Below, piece by piece: positions 24,060 to 35,865 of a stretch of 64,000 bases of DNA. Location: assembly GCA_025642065.1 (NCBI GenBank), contig JAODUP010000006.1, forward strand, positions 1,600,905-1,664,904. Direction: 5' to 3'. A model generated the notes under the pieces. The model was not told the origin of the DNA. It saw only the letters and a list, made by a program, of their open reading frames with translations, and searched no databases. The stretch's first letter is position 1, and every line of letters starts with the position of its first letter. Both the position numbers and the translations under genes were made by a program. Origin of the DNA: Paralvinella palmiformis. Lineage: Eukaryota > Annelida > Polychaeta > Terebellida > Alvinellidae.

Positions 24060-24245
24060 TGAGTAACGCTTTGCGCCTATAATGGCAGCATGCGTTGTAT
24101 GCTCCCATAGGAGTTGAGATATGTGCTGGATGGAAACAGGTCTGAGTCAGGGATAATAATATTGTAAATAATATTGTAAAGCGTCTTAGAGCAGCTTCTA
24201 TCTGAATAGGGCGCTATCTAAATATCATATATTATTATTATTATA
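24060..24245 (+). mobile_element. SINE (family 2), 5'-truncated, with ATT tail
   Basis: The body 'gcgcctataatggcagcatgcgttgtatg', 'gagttgagat' and 'caggtctgagtcaggga' is followed by the tail 'gtaaagcgtcttagagcag', 'atagggcgctatctaaat' and (ATT)n. It matches 16850-16950 in the body and 12695-12800 in the tail, linking those two partial copies into one family. A duplicated 'aataatattgtaa' occurs within it (about 24155-24180). Confidence 0.65.
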
Positions 24246-24299
24246 AATACCTATTTTTTATAGAGAATTCAATATTTCACATTACTTTATTTTGTTATG

Positions 24300-24561
24300 T
24301 TTCTATGGCCTAGTGAGTAAGAACATAGGAGGTTCTTATTCATGGTCATGTTGTGTGGGAGTTTGGACTTGGAAATCCACCCCGTGGCATTGTAGTAGGA
24401 GGAGGTTTTCATCCAAATAGGCAATTGGTAAGGTTTTCAGCCCGAATATACCATTAATTGTAAATATATTTAGACACCATCGTGGTGAAGTAGTTAAATA
24501 CAGAATATGTGCGTGACCCTTTTTGAGGTAGCTGAGACACGTAAAAATAGTGATTCTCCGC

Positions 24562-24609
<48 letters not shown>
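24300..24609 (+). mobile_element. Possible SINE (family 3) ending in (TTA)n
   Basis: An A-box-like 'tggcctagtgagtaag' (about 24307) and a weak B-box-like 'gggagtttggactt' (about 24358) lie about 40 bp apart. The unit ends with 'gaggtagctgagacacgt...ctccgc' and then about 15 TTA/TTATTA repeats. The architecture suits a tRNA-derived SINE, but it is a single copy in this window and no target-site duplication was found. Confidence 0.35.
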
Positions 24610-25485
24610 GTAGTATTATCATTGTCTACAGTCTATGGCTTACACTGCTCTTAATTCTATCCCAACAAGCCTTGTTCACTGAATAGAATAAGTGACAAGT
24701 TAGTGAATTTAAAACTAACATTTGACTAAGCATCGATCCTTAGTTGATTACCCATCAGCAGGTGATAACTTAATTATTATTGTGAAGGTTTAAAAACATA
24801 TCACAAGTCTAATAGATATATGGCGTTGTATACATGGATTTCCTATTAATATATAGGTGTATAAAATGTCGGTTATATACTCAAGTACTACAAATAGTTT
24901 TATAGTCAACTATATATCTATTATATGTGATATATCATCTGATTACCTCAATCCATTAGGCATTGGCCCACATGATCCGGTCAACTTATTCTCTCATAAA
25001 GATCTTTTGGGACAAAGCAAATTGATACATTGACTCCCTATAATTGTTCACTTGAACCGAACTTTGTTTAAGTTATATGACATCTTGAAAACTTGTCAAG
25101 TAAAGTTTAAGTAAACTGACAAAGGATTACACCCACTAAACATATAAGTGGACTATTGTCCAACATTACAAACACACGGCATATAATTACTAAACACAAA
25201 TACAGCTGTGAAGACGGTGTCACATCAATGTTAGCTCTATTGATCAATAAATCGCTAACAAATTATTGTATACATATATTCATTGAAAATATGAATATTA
25301 AAAATACAGTAGTAATTAGGTACAAATGTAAGAACTAACCCAGTTAAATACTAAATTCATTCTACATTAGCGCGTTATTTTCTGGCTATACAACTCCTAT
25401 GTACACTTAGTTTAGCGAATTAACATTAACAATGATAATGAAGCTATACATCCGTTCAAACATAAACAATGATTATTTACTTAAA
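24610..25485. other. AT-rich sequence without recognised gene
   Basis: No coding, RNA or repeat signal supported. Confidence 0.5.
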
Positions 25486-26420
25486 TTATAACCTAGAACA
25501 ATACTCTGTGTAAATTATAATAGCCGTCAATAGAGTTACACTTTCTGTTTCAATGTATTTTCGAAACATGCTGGAGAATGTTAAAAGTATGCGATAAATG
25601 CTAGAATTAAATAGACACCTTATCAGATAAAGTGTACCCAACCCCATGAATAACCGTAGTACGCAAAATAAAACAGACAGAAAACGGAAATTGCGTGCAT
25701 ATTGATGTTCAGTACAGTCACTTGGTCGGCCACTTGTTATCCTTGAAGGCGTGCACAGATTAAACATATTGACTCCGTATAAGACTTCGAACTGACAGAT
25801 GATCAAAACATCGACGACAATGACCAAGGGAAATCTCAAGTCCCTTCTTTCTTTGGCCTGCCCCGGCAATTTTTGATGTTTCTTGTTCATTTATATATGT
25901 CCTTCAGCGAACTAAATTACCAATGAGAGTGGCATCACATATGTGATGAAGTAGTATCACATCAATTTGGGCTAATACGTATAGATGACGTTCAATGCGT
26001 AACTTGTCCTTATTCCTATTGTAGACAATATACACTTAATCATATCGCAATCGACTAAATGCAATACATCCAATTCAATTTGTATAGCGAGTAATATCGT
26101 CAGGATATGACGCGTGCTATTTAAATGACACGCGAGTGGTCGCCATCAGATGGAACCAAAACAAGACACGGTAATGGATACGGTATTCCAGATATCCAGT
26201 TGCTGAAAGGTTGTTCCCAAAGGTCAGTCACATACCCAGACGGCTGATTTAATACGGTAACACTGTAAACATCCTTTAAACTAATGACAGATGGTCGGAA
26301 TAACAGTTTATTTAGTACATACGAATAGGATCAAGGTGTCCAATATGGCCAGGTTATCATCAAAAGTGACATGGTCGATGCCATCGATATTTCCAAACAA
26401 CCCAAAATGTCTGTGAATGA
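25486..26420 (-). pseudogene. FMRFamide-receptor-like GPCR pseudogene, inverted copy
   Basis: Minus-strand copy homologous over almost all of exon 2 of the intact receptor at 29331-30256. Nucleotide-level matches run in order: 'ccatgtcacttttgatgataa' near 26345 (TM2 start), 'ttggacaccttgatcct' (TM2), 'tgttaccgtattaaa' near 26265 (ECL1), 'tcatttaaatagcacgcgtcatatcctga' near 26110 (ICL2), 'catttagtcgattgcgata' (end of TM4), 'tactacttcatcac' near 25945 (TM5), then MNKKHQK and AKERRDL near 25880 (ICL3). A 134-codon frame (25486-25890) keeps TM6 and a TM7-like FNSSIYRILLTFSSMFRK. Frameshifts near 25893, a deletion around the DRY-equivalent region and in-frame stops in the TM2-TM5 part make the full protein impossible. 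The N-terminal exon was not found. Confidence 0.85.
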
Positions 26421-27622
<1,202 letters not shown>

Positions 27623-27814
27623 GCATTAAAACATCCGGTAATGTCTTCTAACAGCCAATAAGGCAGATAATATTATGTTTCATGTCTTGTTATCGGCGTC
27701 TCAGTACTGACGTTTAAAGGTGCGGGTGATGAACTAGCTGTGGACGAATAATCTACATGCTTCTCATTACAGAAAGGAAACCTATTTAGCACGATATATA
27801 TATACTTTTTTAGG

Positions 27815-27875
27815 TTTCTGTTCATCTTGACTAATCTGCATCATCTACTTATTCATCTTTGTCGGGCTAGGTAAG
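27815..27875 (+). repeat. Leader-like segment, copy 1 of 3 (GPCR cluster)
   Basis: 'tttctgttcatcttgactaatctg' ... 'catctacttattcatctttgtcgggctag' followed by gtaagt, a strong splice-donor match. It recurs at 28463-28540 and 37237-37312, each time upstream of a GPCR copy. A duplicated 5' untranslated exon is one explanation; this is inference. Confidence 0.45.
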
Positions 27876-28084
27876 TCTGAATATTTGTCATTTTGTTCTA
27901 GCAAAATAACAATAACAAGAATAATGTATTAAAAGACTACATAATAAACACAGGTGATTCTGATTCAGCTTAGTAATCTATGAAAACAATTACTGAATTT
28001 TATTCGCTGTTTATCACACTGAATTGACATATTCTCACTTTATTTAGTTACAGTTTGTGATACAATAACCGTTCTTTTAGTTTA

Positions 28085-28255
28085 ACAGGCGATGAATATG
28101 CTGTGCCGAAGATTCATCGACTTGTTTTTTTTTACCAAATATAGATATCGACCTTAGCACTTATCAGATTGCGGTGACCAACTGATACTATCGGGATGAT
28201 GAACTCTGCCGCAGCCTTATATCTCGGAAAGCGATTTATCACGCTATATATCTCT
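28085..28255 (+). repeat. 5' flank duplication shared with 37040-37200
   Basis: 'attcatcgacttgtt', 'accaaatatagatatcgacct', 'cggtgaccaactgatactatcgggatga' and 'ggaaagcga' occur in the same order at 37040-37200. It shows that the duplication of the receptor locus included several hundred bases of upstream DNA, independent of the coding homology. Confidence 0.75.
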
Positions 28256-28266
28256 TTGCAGGTTTC

Positions 28267-28454
28267 TGGGGCGCCTCTTTGGTCTAGCGGTAGCGTGTTG
28301 GACCACAGATCACTACCACCCGTGTTCGAATCTCGGCGTAGGCACATCTGAAAGTTGTTTCGTCTTTGACTTCGCCTCATTCCCTTTGGAGGTCGCTTGG
28401 CCCATTTAGCCTACGTTGTGCACAAAAGTGGCCGTAAAACATCAATCATCATCA
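28267..28454 (+). mobile_element. tRNA-derived SINE (family 1) with 14-bp TSD
   Basis: The same element as at 15746-15929: 'ggggcgcctc' start, A-box 'ggtctagcggtagcg', B-box 'gtgttcgaatctc', end 'gccgtaaaacatcaatcatcatca'. It is flanked by TCTTTGCAGGTTTC at 28253-28266 and 28455-28468. The paralogous flank near 37200 lacks the insertion, so it inserted after the receptor duplication. Confidence 0.92.
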
Positions 28455-28462
28455 TCTTTGCA

Positions 28463-28540
28463 GGTTTCAGTGCATCTCGACTAATCAGCGACATCTACAA
28501 ATACATCTTTTACTTACGGTTAGGTGTGTCAGTAAGGTAG
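28463..28540 (+). repeat. Leader-like segment, copy 2 of 3 (GPCR cluster)
   Basis: 'gtttcagtgcatctcgactaatcagcgacatctac' portion, 'aatacatctttt' and 'cggttaggt'. It follows directly after the SINE and its TSD, and a possible acceptor 'ctttgcag' precedes it. It lies about 560 bp upstream of the receptor start codon and is a candidate 5' UTR exon of the intact gene. Confidence 0.45.
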
Positions 28541-29102
28541 CTAGTTTAGTCTAACAACACAACAACATGCCGAAAGTATTAACTGCCGCCCAAATTTCCT
28601 CACTACTTACTAGTTTTAGAAAGCTATCCGAAATTGAGCTTCAGCTAAGAAATCTATAAACAGTTGTTGAATGCTATTTGCTGATTCATTACACCGAATT
28701 GATATTTTCCCACCTTAATTGGTACAAATTAGCGGCTGTCTATATTATCTCTTATTTATCAGATGAAATTAATGAATATCAGTTATGCAATTTTCATTTC
28801 AACATCTGCTTCTTATGTCACTGACAATTTCCAAAGCTGTTCCGTCATTGATAAGTTGAAATCCTCAAGCTCTTTCATCATATGACGCATAGAGCATATG
28901 ATAGGGATGCAAAATTGATACCTAGACTGCAGGACTGAGTAACAACTAACATCTAAATACATTTGGGACACCAGGCTACAAGGAATTGTGAGTAAAATAA
29001 ATGTATTTATTTCATTATGATGTACATCTAGCCACTTTAAATCTGTATATGCTGATTAATCTATACTTTTACAGGTCGTCATAGAACAGTTTACCGTCAA
29101 TA

Positions 29103-30256
29103 ATGACAAATGTGACCCAACCGGCGATTTCTGTAGCTGAACACTGCTTATTATATGAATTAATAACTAATGGCATTATCAATTTGATATTGCTACTTGT
29201 AGGTTTTATAGGTAGGTAAGTTGGGAAATATTTATCGCAAGAATATTTAATTTCCATTTATTCTCGTCTAGAAATTATAAGATATTTAATAGCGTACATT
29301 TAGCTATATATCTCAAATATGTTATTTCAGGTAATTGCATGACGTGTTTCGTGATGTGGAGGGACCGCAAGACGTCAGCCATGTCACTTTTGATGATAAA
29401 CCTTGCCGTGGTGGACACCTTAATACTGTTAATTTGGACCAGCCAAACTTCTATTCCAGCCTTCTGTAATTACTGTAGAGCTTGTCAGCTGTATAATCGA
29501 ATTAAACCTATATTCTTGGTATACGGTTGGCCTTTTGCGACCACCTTCCAGCTAATGGGCACCTGGAGTATAGTCTCCATTACATTTTCACGTTTCGTGT
29601 CCGTCTGTTGGCCTTCACGAGCTTCTCATTTGAATAACAGGCGTCATATTCTAATCAGGACATTAGTGTTACATATTGCCTGTATCGTATTTAGTTCTTT
29701 GCGATTTGCTGAAGCGCGCATTGTTTACGATGACAAAGGTGACATGGTAATCAGGAAAACAGCACTAGGAGCCAGTGAAATCTTTAGATATGTATACACT
29801 TTGGCGTTATACTACTTCATCACTTACCTGTTACCACTTTCTTTGTTGATATACTTCACTGTCAGGCTAAGTACCAATCTGAAGGAAATGAACAAGAAAC
29901 GCCAGGAGATGACGAAGAAGGCAAAAGAAAGAAGTGATCTGACTTTATCATTGGTTATCGTCGTGGTCATTTTTATATTCTCTCAATTGTTTAATCCGAT
30001 TCGGCGTCTGCTATATATTGTTTACGGTCCATTACATATTAGATGTGGAACATCAAGATTCTACTTCATTAGCTGGGCAGTGATAATTGTGAACTTAAAC
30101 TCTGCTTGTAATTTCTTTATTTTCTGTCTGTGTAGTCCAGGATTTAGGCGACAATTGAAACAGATGGTTGCTAAACGAGGACAGATAGAGCCGCTTGGTT
30201 TGTCTATGACTGTTAACAATTTAAATGTAAATTCTCAGCTTAGCAGTTGTGTTTAA
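29103..30256 (+). CDS. FMRFamide-receptor-like class A GPCR, two coding exons
   Basis: Exon 1 is 29103-29211 (donor GTAGGT) and exon 2 is 29331-30256 (acceptor TTATTTCAG); the 119-bp intron splits a Gly codon and completes the GFIGN motif of TM1. The predicted 344-aa protein carries an N-terminal NVT glycosylation site. TM segments fall at about 23-44, 54-76, 99-125, 143-162, 190-214, 241-262 and 282-304. Seen motifs are LAVVD in TM2, SRF (123-125) at the DRY position, PLSLLIY in TM5, a basic EMNKKRQEMTKK ICL3, SQLFNP in TM6 and NSACNFFIF in TM7. The NSxxNFxxY-like TM7 and the ICL3 pattern are typical of invertebrate FMRFamide/neuropeptide receptors; ligand and G protein cannot be told. An ATG at 29339 would lose TM1, so the spliced start is preferred. 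It has two decayed paralogues nearby, at 25486-26420 and 37320-37960. Confidence 0.85.
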
Positions 30257-30414
30257 ATACCATTGAATGTCTTTGCGAATGCATACCCAGGAATGTTTTT
30301 CGAAAGCTAAATACATTCAGTTCAGTTAATAAGCATATTATCTTGGATAACACTTCACATCCACTTTATACTTAGATTGATATATATTGTTTAAATGCTT
30401 CGAATTTGTCGCCA

Positions 30415-30420
30415 AATAAA
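30415..30420 (+). terminator. Candidate polyadenylation signal of the GPCR gene
   Basis: AATAAA 159 bases after the receptor stop codon. A second AATAAA lies near 30532. Confidence 0.45.
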
Positions 30421-30579
30421 AAACAGTGTAAGTAACAAATAGCAAAATAAGGTAACTTTTGGGAGTATTACTTGTGATAGATATTATTAACACAATGTAA
30501 ATAACACCCAGTTGTCGTCTTGTTAATTCGCAATAAAAATAGGAGCCGAAAAAAATGTTGATATATTTTCTTTGGACCA

Positions 30580-30972
30580 CAATCTAAAAAAGTGCTACAA
30601 ACTCAAAATACAATATCTTGTTGTTAAACTTCTCATGAAGTTCATTTCCTGCTAAACAAGAAAATATTCTGGATTTAACGTATGCCATTAAATATCATGC
30701 AATCTTTCATACAATATTAACATAGCTTCGTATACATATTTTCGAACTTGATATATCCTGAAAATTAAAGAATTGTTAGTTTGAATACAAAAATCATTTA
30801 TAAAAAACTTCCTATCATAGAGCGGAATTTCCACCTGTATTTAGTTCTCTTATTTAGTTATTTAGTGCTATTTTCAATATACTTTTATCAAGTTAAGATA
30901 TGTTTACCTTCTATCTATGGTGAGTAACATTAATTGGACGATGATGTCAAAAAGTGAATGTTGATAAATAAG

Positions 30973-31043
<71 letters not shown>

Positions 31044-31867
31044 TTATGCAGCGTACGTGAAAGAACGGTGTTGCTTCCAATCAAGCTAGTAACGTTTTTC
31101 TGTATCTAGTCTGACACTAAGATTTTAGAAACAATTATCTGGTTGTATTATGAACATTTAGGGTGTTTCTTAAATACGTACATGTCGACACAACTGACGC
31201 TCTATGTCTTGCTTAATGAGAACAATATGAAAAACACACGATAATGAATAGGTTCAGACCTAACTTAAATGATTGTATGGTTAAACATACAGGATAATTA
31301 ATATACATCCAAATATTCGGAAATAATGTAATAACGGAATGTACTTAAATGTAAGTTATGGTTGATGTACTAGAATGTAATATGGGTACAAGTTAGGACA
31401 TATTTAGGTTCTGTAAATATGTAACTATATACGTTTTATTAATATAGGTGCAAAGTTTGAATATAAACCTAGATCACATAGGTAGACATTTATGAAATTG
31501 GCATAAAAGAACAGCAAGATAAAATAACACAAATTAGGTAACCATCTATTTATTTTGACTTATTAATAAGTGTTTAGCTGTGTGAGTATAGTTTTGGGCA
31601 CAATTATTAGTTTCGGTTATACCTAGAACGTGATCACATTTTGTATGATATTTTAGCAAATATCATGATTAATCATATACTTATTATAAATTAAAGTTCA
31701 CCAAAGCAATTATCATTACATGTAGTTTATTAGGGCTCTATGTGCAAACAAACTGCTGCCTATAGACTACTGGTCTAATAAAACAATGCATATGAATTTT
31801 AAATAGCATACACTCAATTAGCTAAAATGGTAATTTAATAACGATACAACAAATTTAAATTCAAAGT

Positions 31868-31912
<45 letters not shown>

Positions 31913-31934
31913 GGAAACAAATTTCAATCAAGGT

Positions 31935-31969
<35 letters not shown>

Positions 31970-32289
31970 TGCGGAATGAATGATCGTGCATATTTTCTTC
32001 TGATAGCAAGAGTACGGGTTGTTGTTTTAATAAACAATACTTTTATAAGAAATGGGTTACACGTCTCAATCAATCAAGGGATCTTAGCCAATACTTGAGC
32101 TATCAAATTTGGACGACGAGGATAAACAAATATTTAAAATTTTATTTAAACCGGCGATTTGTTTTTGCCAAAATCAAATATTACCAGTATTGAATATTTT
32201 AGAAACAGCTTAAATATTTTTATTTTGCCAAAGAGGTGACATATGGTGCGAATGAGCATGTAATATTACGTAATTGTTTTGGTACAAAT
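30580..32289. other. AT-rich sequence with (TA)n runs, no gene
   Basis: (TA)n runs at about 30977-31040, 31870-31907 and 31938-31967. Nothing else recognised. Confidence 0.55.
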
Positions 32290-32572
32290 ACATATGGGCT
32301 ACTTCGAAATTTAGTTTCTCCTAATAAACTTAGTCGTTTGATGAACTGGTTGCCATTTTAAAGGACAATTTTAACATTAAACCAGTTGATACTTTGAAAA
32401 TGTACAGGTTTAATACAAGTTTGGAGAAACGTGGACAATCTGTTTCAGAATATGCTGTACATCTTCAATGTAGTGCACAAAATTGCGATTTCCATGATCA
32501 GTTGGAGAATATGTTGCGAGATCGGTTCGTTTTTGGTCTGAATGGCAGCTTTGATTTTTTGCTGTATTTATG
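32290..32572 (+). mobile_element. Ty3/Gypsy gag fragment
   Basis: A continuous frame reads FDELVAILKDNFNIKP, MYRFNTSLEKRGQSVSEYA and QLENMLRDRFVFGLN, the conserved capsid pattern of Ty3/Gypsy Gag. It ends at a stop at 32570-32572. No zinc knuckle or pol follows, so this is an isolated scrap. It differs in sequence from the Gypsy remnant at 14.3-15.4 kb, so it is probably a different subfamily. Confidence 0.75.
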
Positions 32573-32589
32573 ATGATTTCCACCGGCAG

Positions 32590-32815
32590 CAATACTTTTA
32601 GTATCGGGATGAAGAACACCATTTTGCCTGTTGAGCAAAAGCCATGCAACACACAAAGCAAGCGCCTGATGCTCGGTCTCATACACCAGGCCACATAACT
32701 CACCATTATCAGAAGAATCGACCAAGTAGTAAACATCTGCATACATCCCAAATTTTCTCTTTATTCCGTGAACCAGCTTACTGCACGTGTTCCGCCTTAT
32801 GCCCGATTTAGCCAT
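32590..32815 (-). CDS. Hypothetical short ORF of unknown nature
   Basis: A minus-strand frame opens with ATG (MAKSGIRRNTCSKLVHGIKR) and continues YADVYYLVDSS, GELCGLVYETE, then into sequence antisense to the gag fragment, where similarity to anything would be accidental. Base composition is richer than the surroundings. A faint resemblance to MADS-type N-termini (basic start, then a hydrophobic strand and acidic loop) was noted but is not enough for a call. It could be captured exon or element sequence. Confidence 0.25.
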
Positions 32816-32949
32816 GGTTGCCCAAAAGCAGAAGAGCTCACTTTATAACAAGGAAATATACCTTAACCACATATATCGTAGCAGTAATTTAAGGAAGCGG
32901 GAAATTGTAGTACATGCAAAATATGGAAATCAAAATTTGAATGTCCAAT

Positions 32950-33250
32950 CTTAGCATATGCTACATTAATAGATACGTACTTGGCAGCATTTGATAAATC
33001 ATTTCATCTCCACGATAGGACAGTTAAACCGAAATATTTAAAGCTAGAAACGTGGTTTAATTCAGGACTGTTTACATCATACATAAACAAATCCAGGTTA
33101 TGTTAATTAAATCTGTACACACCAACAGAAGAGAATATTCTAGAATATAAATGTTACAACAACTTTAATAATAAATTAACATGGACAATACAATCCTTAC
33201 ACTTAGACACAGAAAACTTAAAATATCGAGATGAAAAACATGCACAGTGA
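32950..33250 (+). mobile_element. LINE fragment: endonuclease-RT linker
   Basis: The frame reads LIDTYLAAFDKSFHLHD, KPKYLKLETWFNSGLF, TSYINKSRL, then after a stop PTEENILEYKCYNNFNNKL. This is the PW-x-GL / KxKLY / YxxYxNxLN series found between endonuclease and RT in many LINE ORF2 proteins. It lies 700 bp upstream of the RT at 33960-35865 and could be part of the same element, with the start of RT deleted or diverged. Confidence 0.5.
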
Positions 33251-33900
33251 GCTACCCCAAAGGAAGGGGCTCCAATACCCTTGTAATTTTAAATTTAAAT
33301 ATAGTATATATTAGATAACAACTAAGCATGTTCTATATAACCCACATCAATGTTATAGTCAGGGATAAAGAATGAATTAAATCAATAGTAGATGGTTGTA
33401 GCTTTACATGTACACGATAATGATATATTCTAAATCATATTTGTACCTGACATTATCTACTAATTTACCTTAAATGAATTCAATTGCATATGCAAAAATA
33501 AACATATTGTTTCACATAATTATTCTTCATACCAGTTTGTAGACATGTTTGGTCATTTCAGTATAATCGATAATTGGATTCTTGGATGACTTCTCTCTTA
33601 CTTCATTATTAAGTAGACATTCAATTTGATTTAAATGTCCAATTATATTTGAATTGGACTATTTCGATATAAAACAATGTAATAATCGATTATATTGAAT
33701 TCATGACTAAGCTAGTGTGGTATCGAGGATTAATGAAATAACACATTATTATATTATCATATCTTCAAGCATGTAGTAAGACATAATATTGATGACATAC
33801 ACTATTTATAAATTGGTTACACATGATCTTTTGCTAGTGAATTGCGTCATCTCATATCAGGACTTACTCTAGTGAGTAATTATTCCTAATTGCATTGATA
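33251..33900. other. AT-rich sequence without recognised gene
   Basis: Between the LINE linker fragment and the LINE RT. No motif could be read. Confidence 0.4.
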
Positions 33901-33959
33901 GTGCCTGATATCATCGATAATCTGAATGACGCGTATGATATTTCTGAATAATTTCTCAG

Positions 33960-35865
33960 TAAATATGATGGATTGTATAACAGTGTGTCCTATGATGCAT
34001 CTGAAATGAATACCGTTAAACGCTCTCTTGATTCCATGATATGTAGTCAATGTGCGTCAGGTTCGTGTACAGATTCTGAACATTCTATTACTGTGATTCA
34101 GTTGTGTGAAAATATACTTTTTATGAAGGATAGTAGACATGATGGGAAAACCGGACATTATTCAGACCATATTATTAATGGCACACGCAAAATACATGTT
34201 AACTTGTCATTGTTATTTTCTAGTATGATATTTCATGGATGTGTACCGAATGGTTTCGATTTATCCACAATAATCACCATTCCAAAGAATAAGAGAAAGT
34301 CAGTCAATGACTCAAATAATAATAGAGCTATCGCCTTGAGCAGTGTGCTCGGTAAACTGTTGGACTGAGTTATTCTATCAAAGCATTATGATAAATTTGG
34401 GACCTCTGATTATCAATACGGTTTAAAAAACAACATTCCACTGTTCGTTGTACATTTGCGGTAAAGGAGGTTATACAATACTATTTGAACAATAGTACAG
34501 ATGTGTACACTATTCTACTTGATGCTAGTCGATAATTTGACCATGTCAATTATGTTAAATTACTCAAATTATTCATAAAACATCATTTATGTCCGATTGT
34601 TCCTAGATTTCTAGTCAATATATACATATCTCAGTGTATCAGAATAAAATGGGGTAATTTTATTTCGAACCATGTACCTGTTACTAATGGTGTAAAACAA
34701 GGTGATGTTGGTAATATGTATTGCTGATCCTTCGGGTATGCAGATGATGTAATTATGTTAGCACCTACTTTATGCTCTCTTAAGAAACTATTGTGTATAT
34801 GTGAAGCATTAACTAAAGACTATGATGTAAATTTTAACTCACAGAAGAGCACATTACTTGTATGTAGATGTAGCAGTAACAAACACATTAATGAGCACCT
34901 AGATATTGATTTTATGGATGGCCACATTGCACAAAGTCTCAATGAGAAGCACCTAGGTAATATATTGGGTCCCAAATGTAACTCAAATATAATTACTGAG
35001 ACAGTGAACGATTTTATGTCAAAGTTGACATGGTTTTATCCCATTTTATGCATGGTCATTCACATATAAGATACAACTTATTCAAGTCTTACTATATGTC
35101 TCTGTATGGTAGCCAATTATGGAATTTTCAAAGTAAAATGATGGAAACCTGTGCGTAGAATATTGGGCATTCGGCCCACTACTCACCGTAAATACTTGCA
35201 CTACATAGCGGACGACAGAGATATCAAAGTGCAACTACACATGCGATTCGTGAAATGTATACACTCAGCACATCAGTCGCCAAATTTAATTTCTAATTTA
35301 TGTTTCAGACTGGCTCGGTCAGGGAGTAGATCAAATGTATCAAATAATATTTCAATAGTTTGTAAATCATTTTGTATGATTAGATCCAATATCGGTACCT
35401 GCACACCTGTATATATAAATGTTAATGATATGCTGGTGGATGAAGTAATTAAATGTATTACTAATATTATAAAGGAACTACGCTACATAAAGCATTGTCA
35501 TAGAGTTTCCACAGATCGATCTGTATTAAATATGTCTGAAATTGACCAGATTATTACTCAGCTATGACGGAATAATTTCGTTTGGTCTACGTCAGACACA
35601 TTATGCTAAATAATAAATAGTGTGGTTTTTCATGGTTATACAATGATAACTAATGTTACTACATGTATCTTCATGTAAATAGAGATATGGCTAAGGCTGT
35701 AATGAGCATAACATAGATGAGTAATGTGAATTGATATTTGGTGTTAGTGCTATATTATTGAATTGTACTTGTTTTGCTGTTATGGTAAGCACGTATTTAT
35801 GAACATGCACCCAATGCTCTCTGTATTATTATAATACGAATAAAATATTATTATTATTATTTAAT
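33960..35865 (+). mobile_element. Non-LTR retrotransposon (LINE), RT and C-terminus, decayed
   Basis: The first open part (33973-34368) gives KTGHYSDHIING, FDLSTIITIPKNKR and NNNRAIALSSVLGKLLD, the RT entry motif of a LINE group frequent in molluscs. LDASR-like sequence near 34520 corresponds to motif A with its Asp context broken. VTNGVKQGD is near 34680 and the catalytic YADD is intact at 34737-34748. The GVLSP-type stretch between the last two has been deleted. The C-terminal module (35151-35567) reads RRILGIRPTTHRKYLHYIADD and IKVQLHMRFVKCIHSA. Stops and frameshifts separate the blocks. The 3' end finishes in AATAAAATATT(ATT)n near 35840-35865. Confidence 0.8.

Noticed and set aside
30338..30580. 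80-codon minus-strand ORF downstream of the GPCR
   Set aside because: AT-biased, overlaps the receptor's probable 3' UTR, no domain.
32410..32751. 113-codon minus-strand ORF
   Set aside because: Mostly antisense to the gag fragment; the gag frame has the recognisable motifs.
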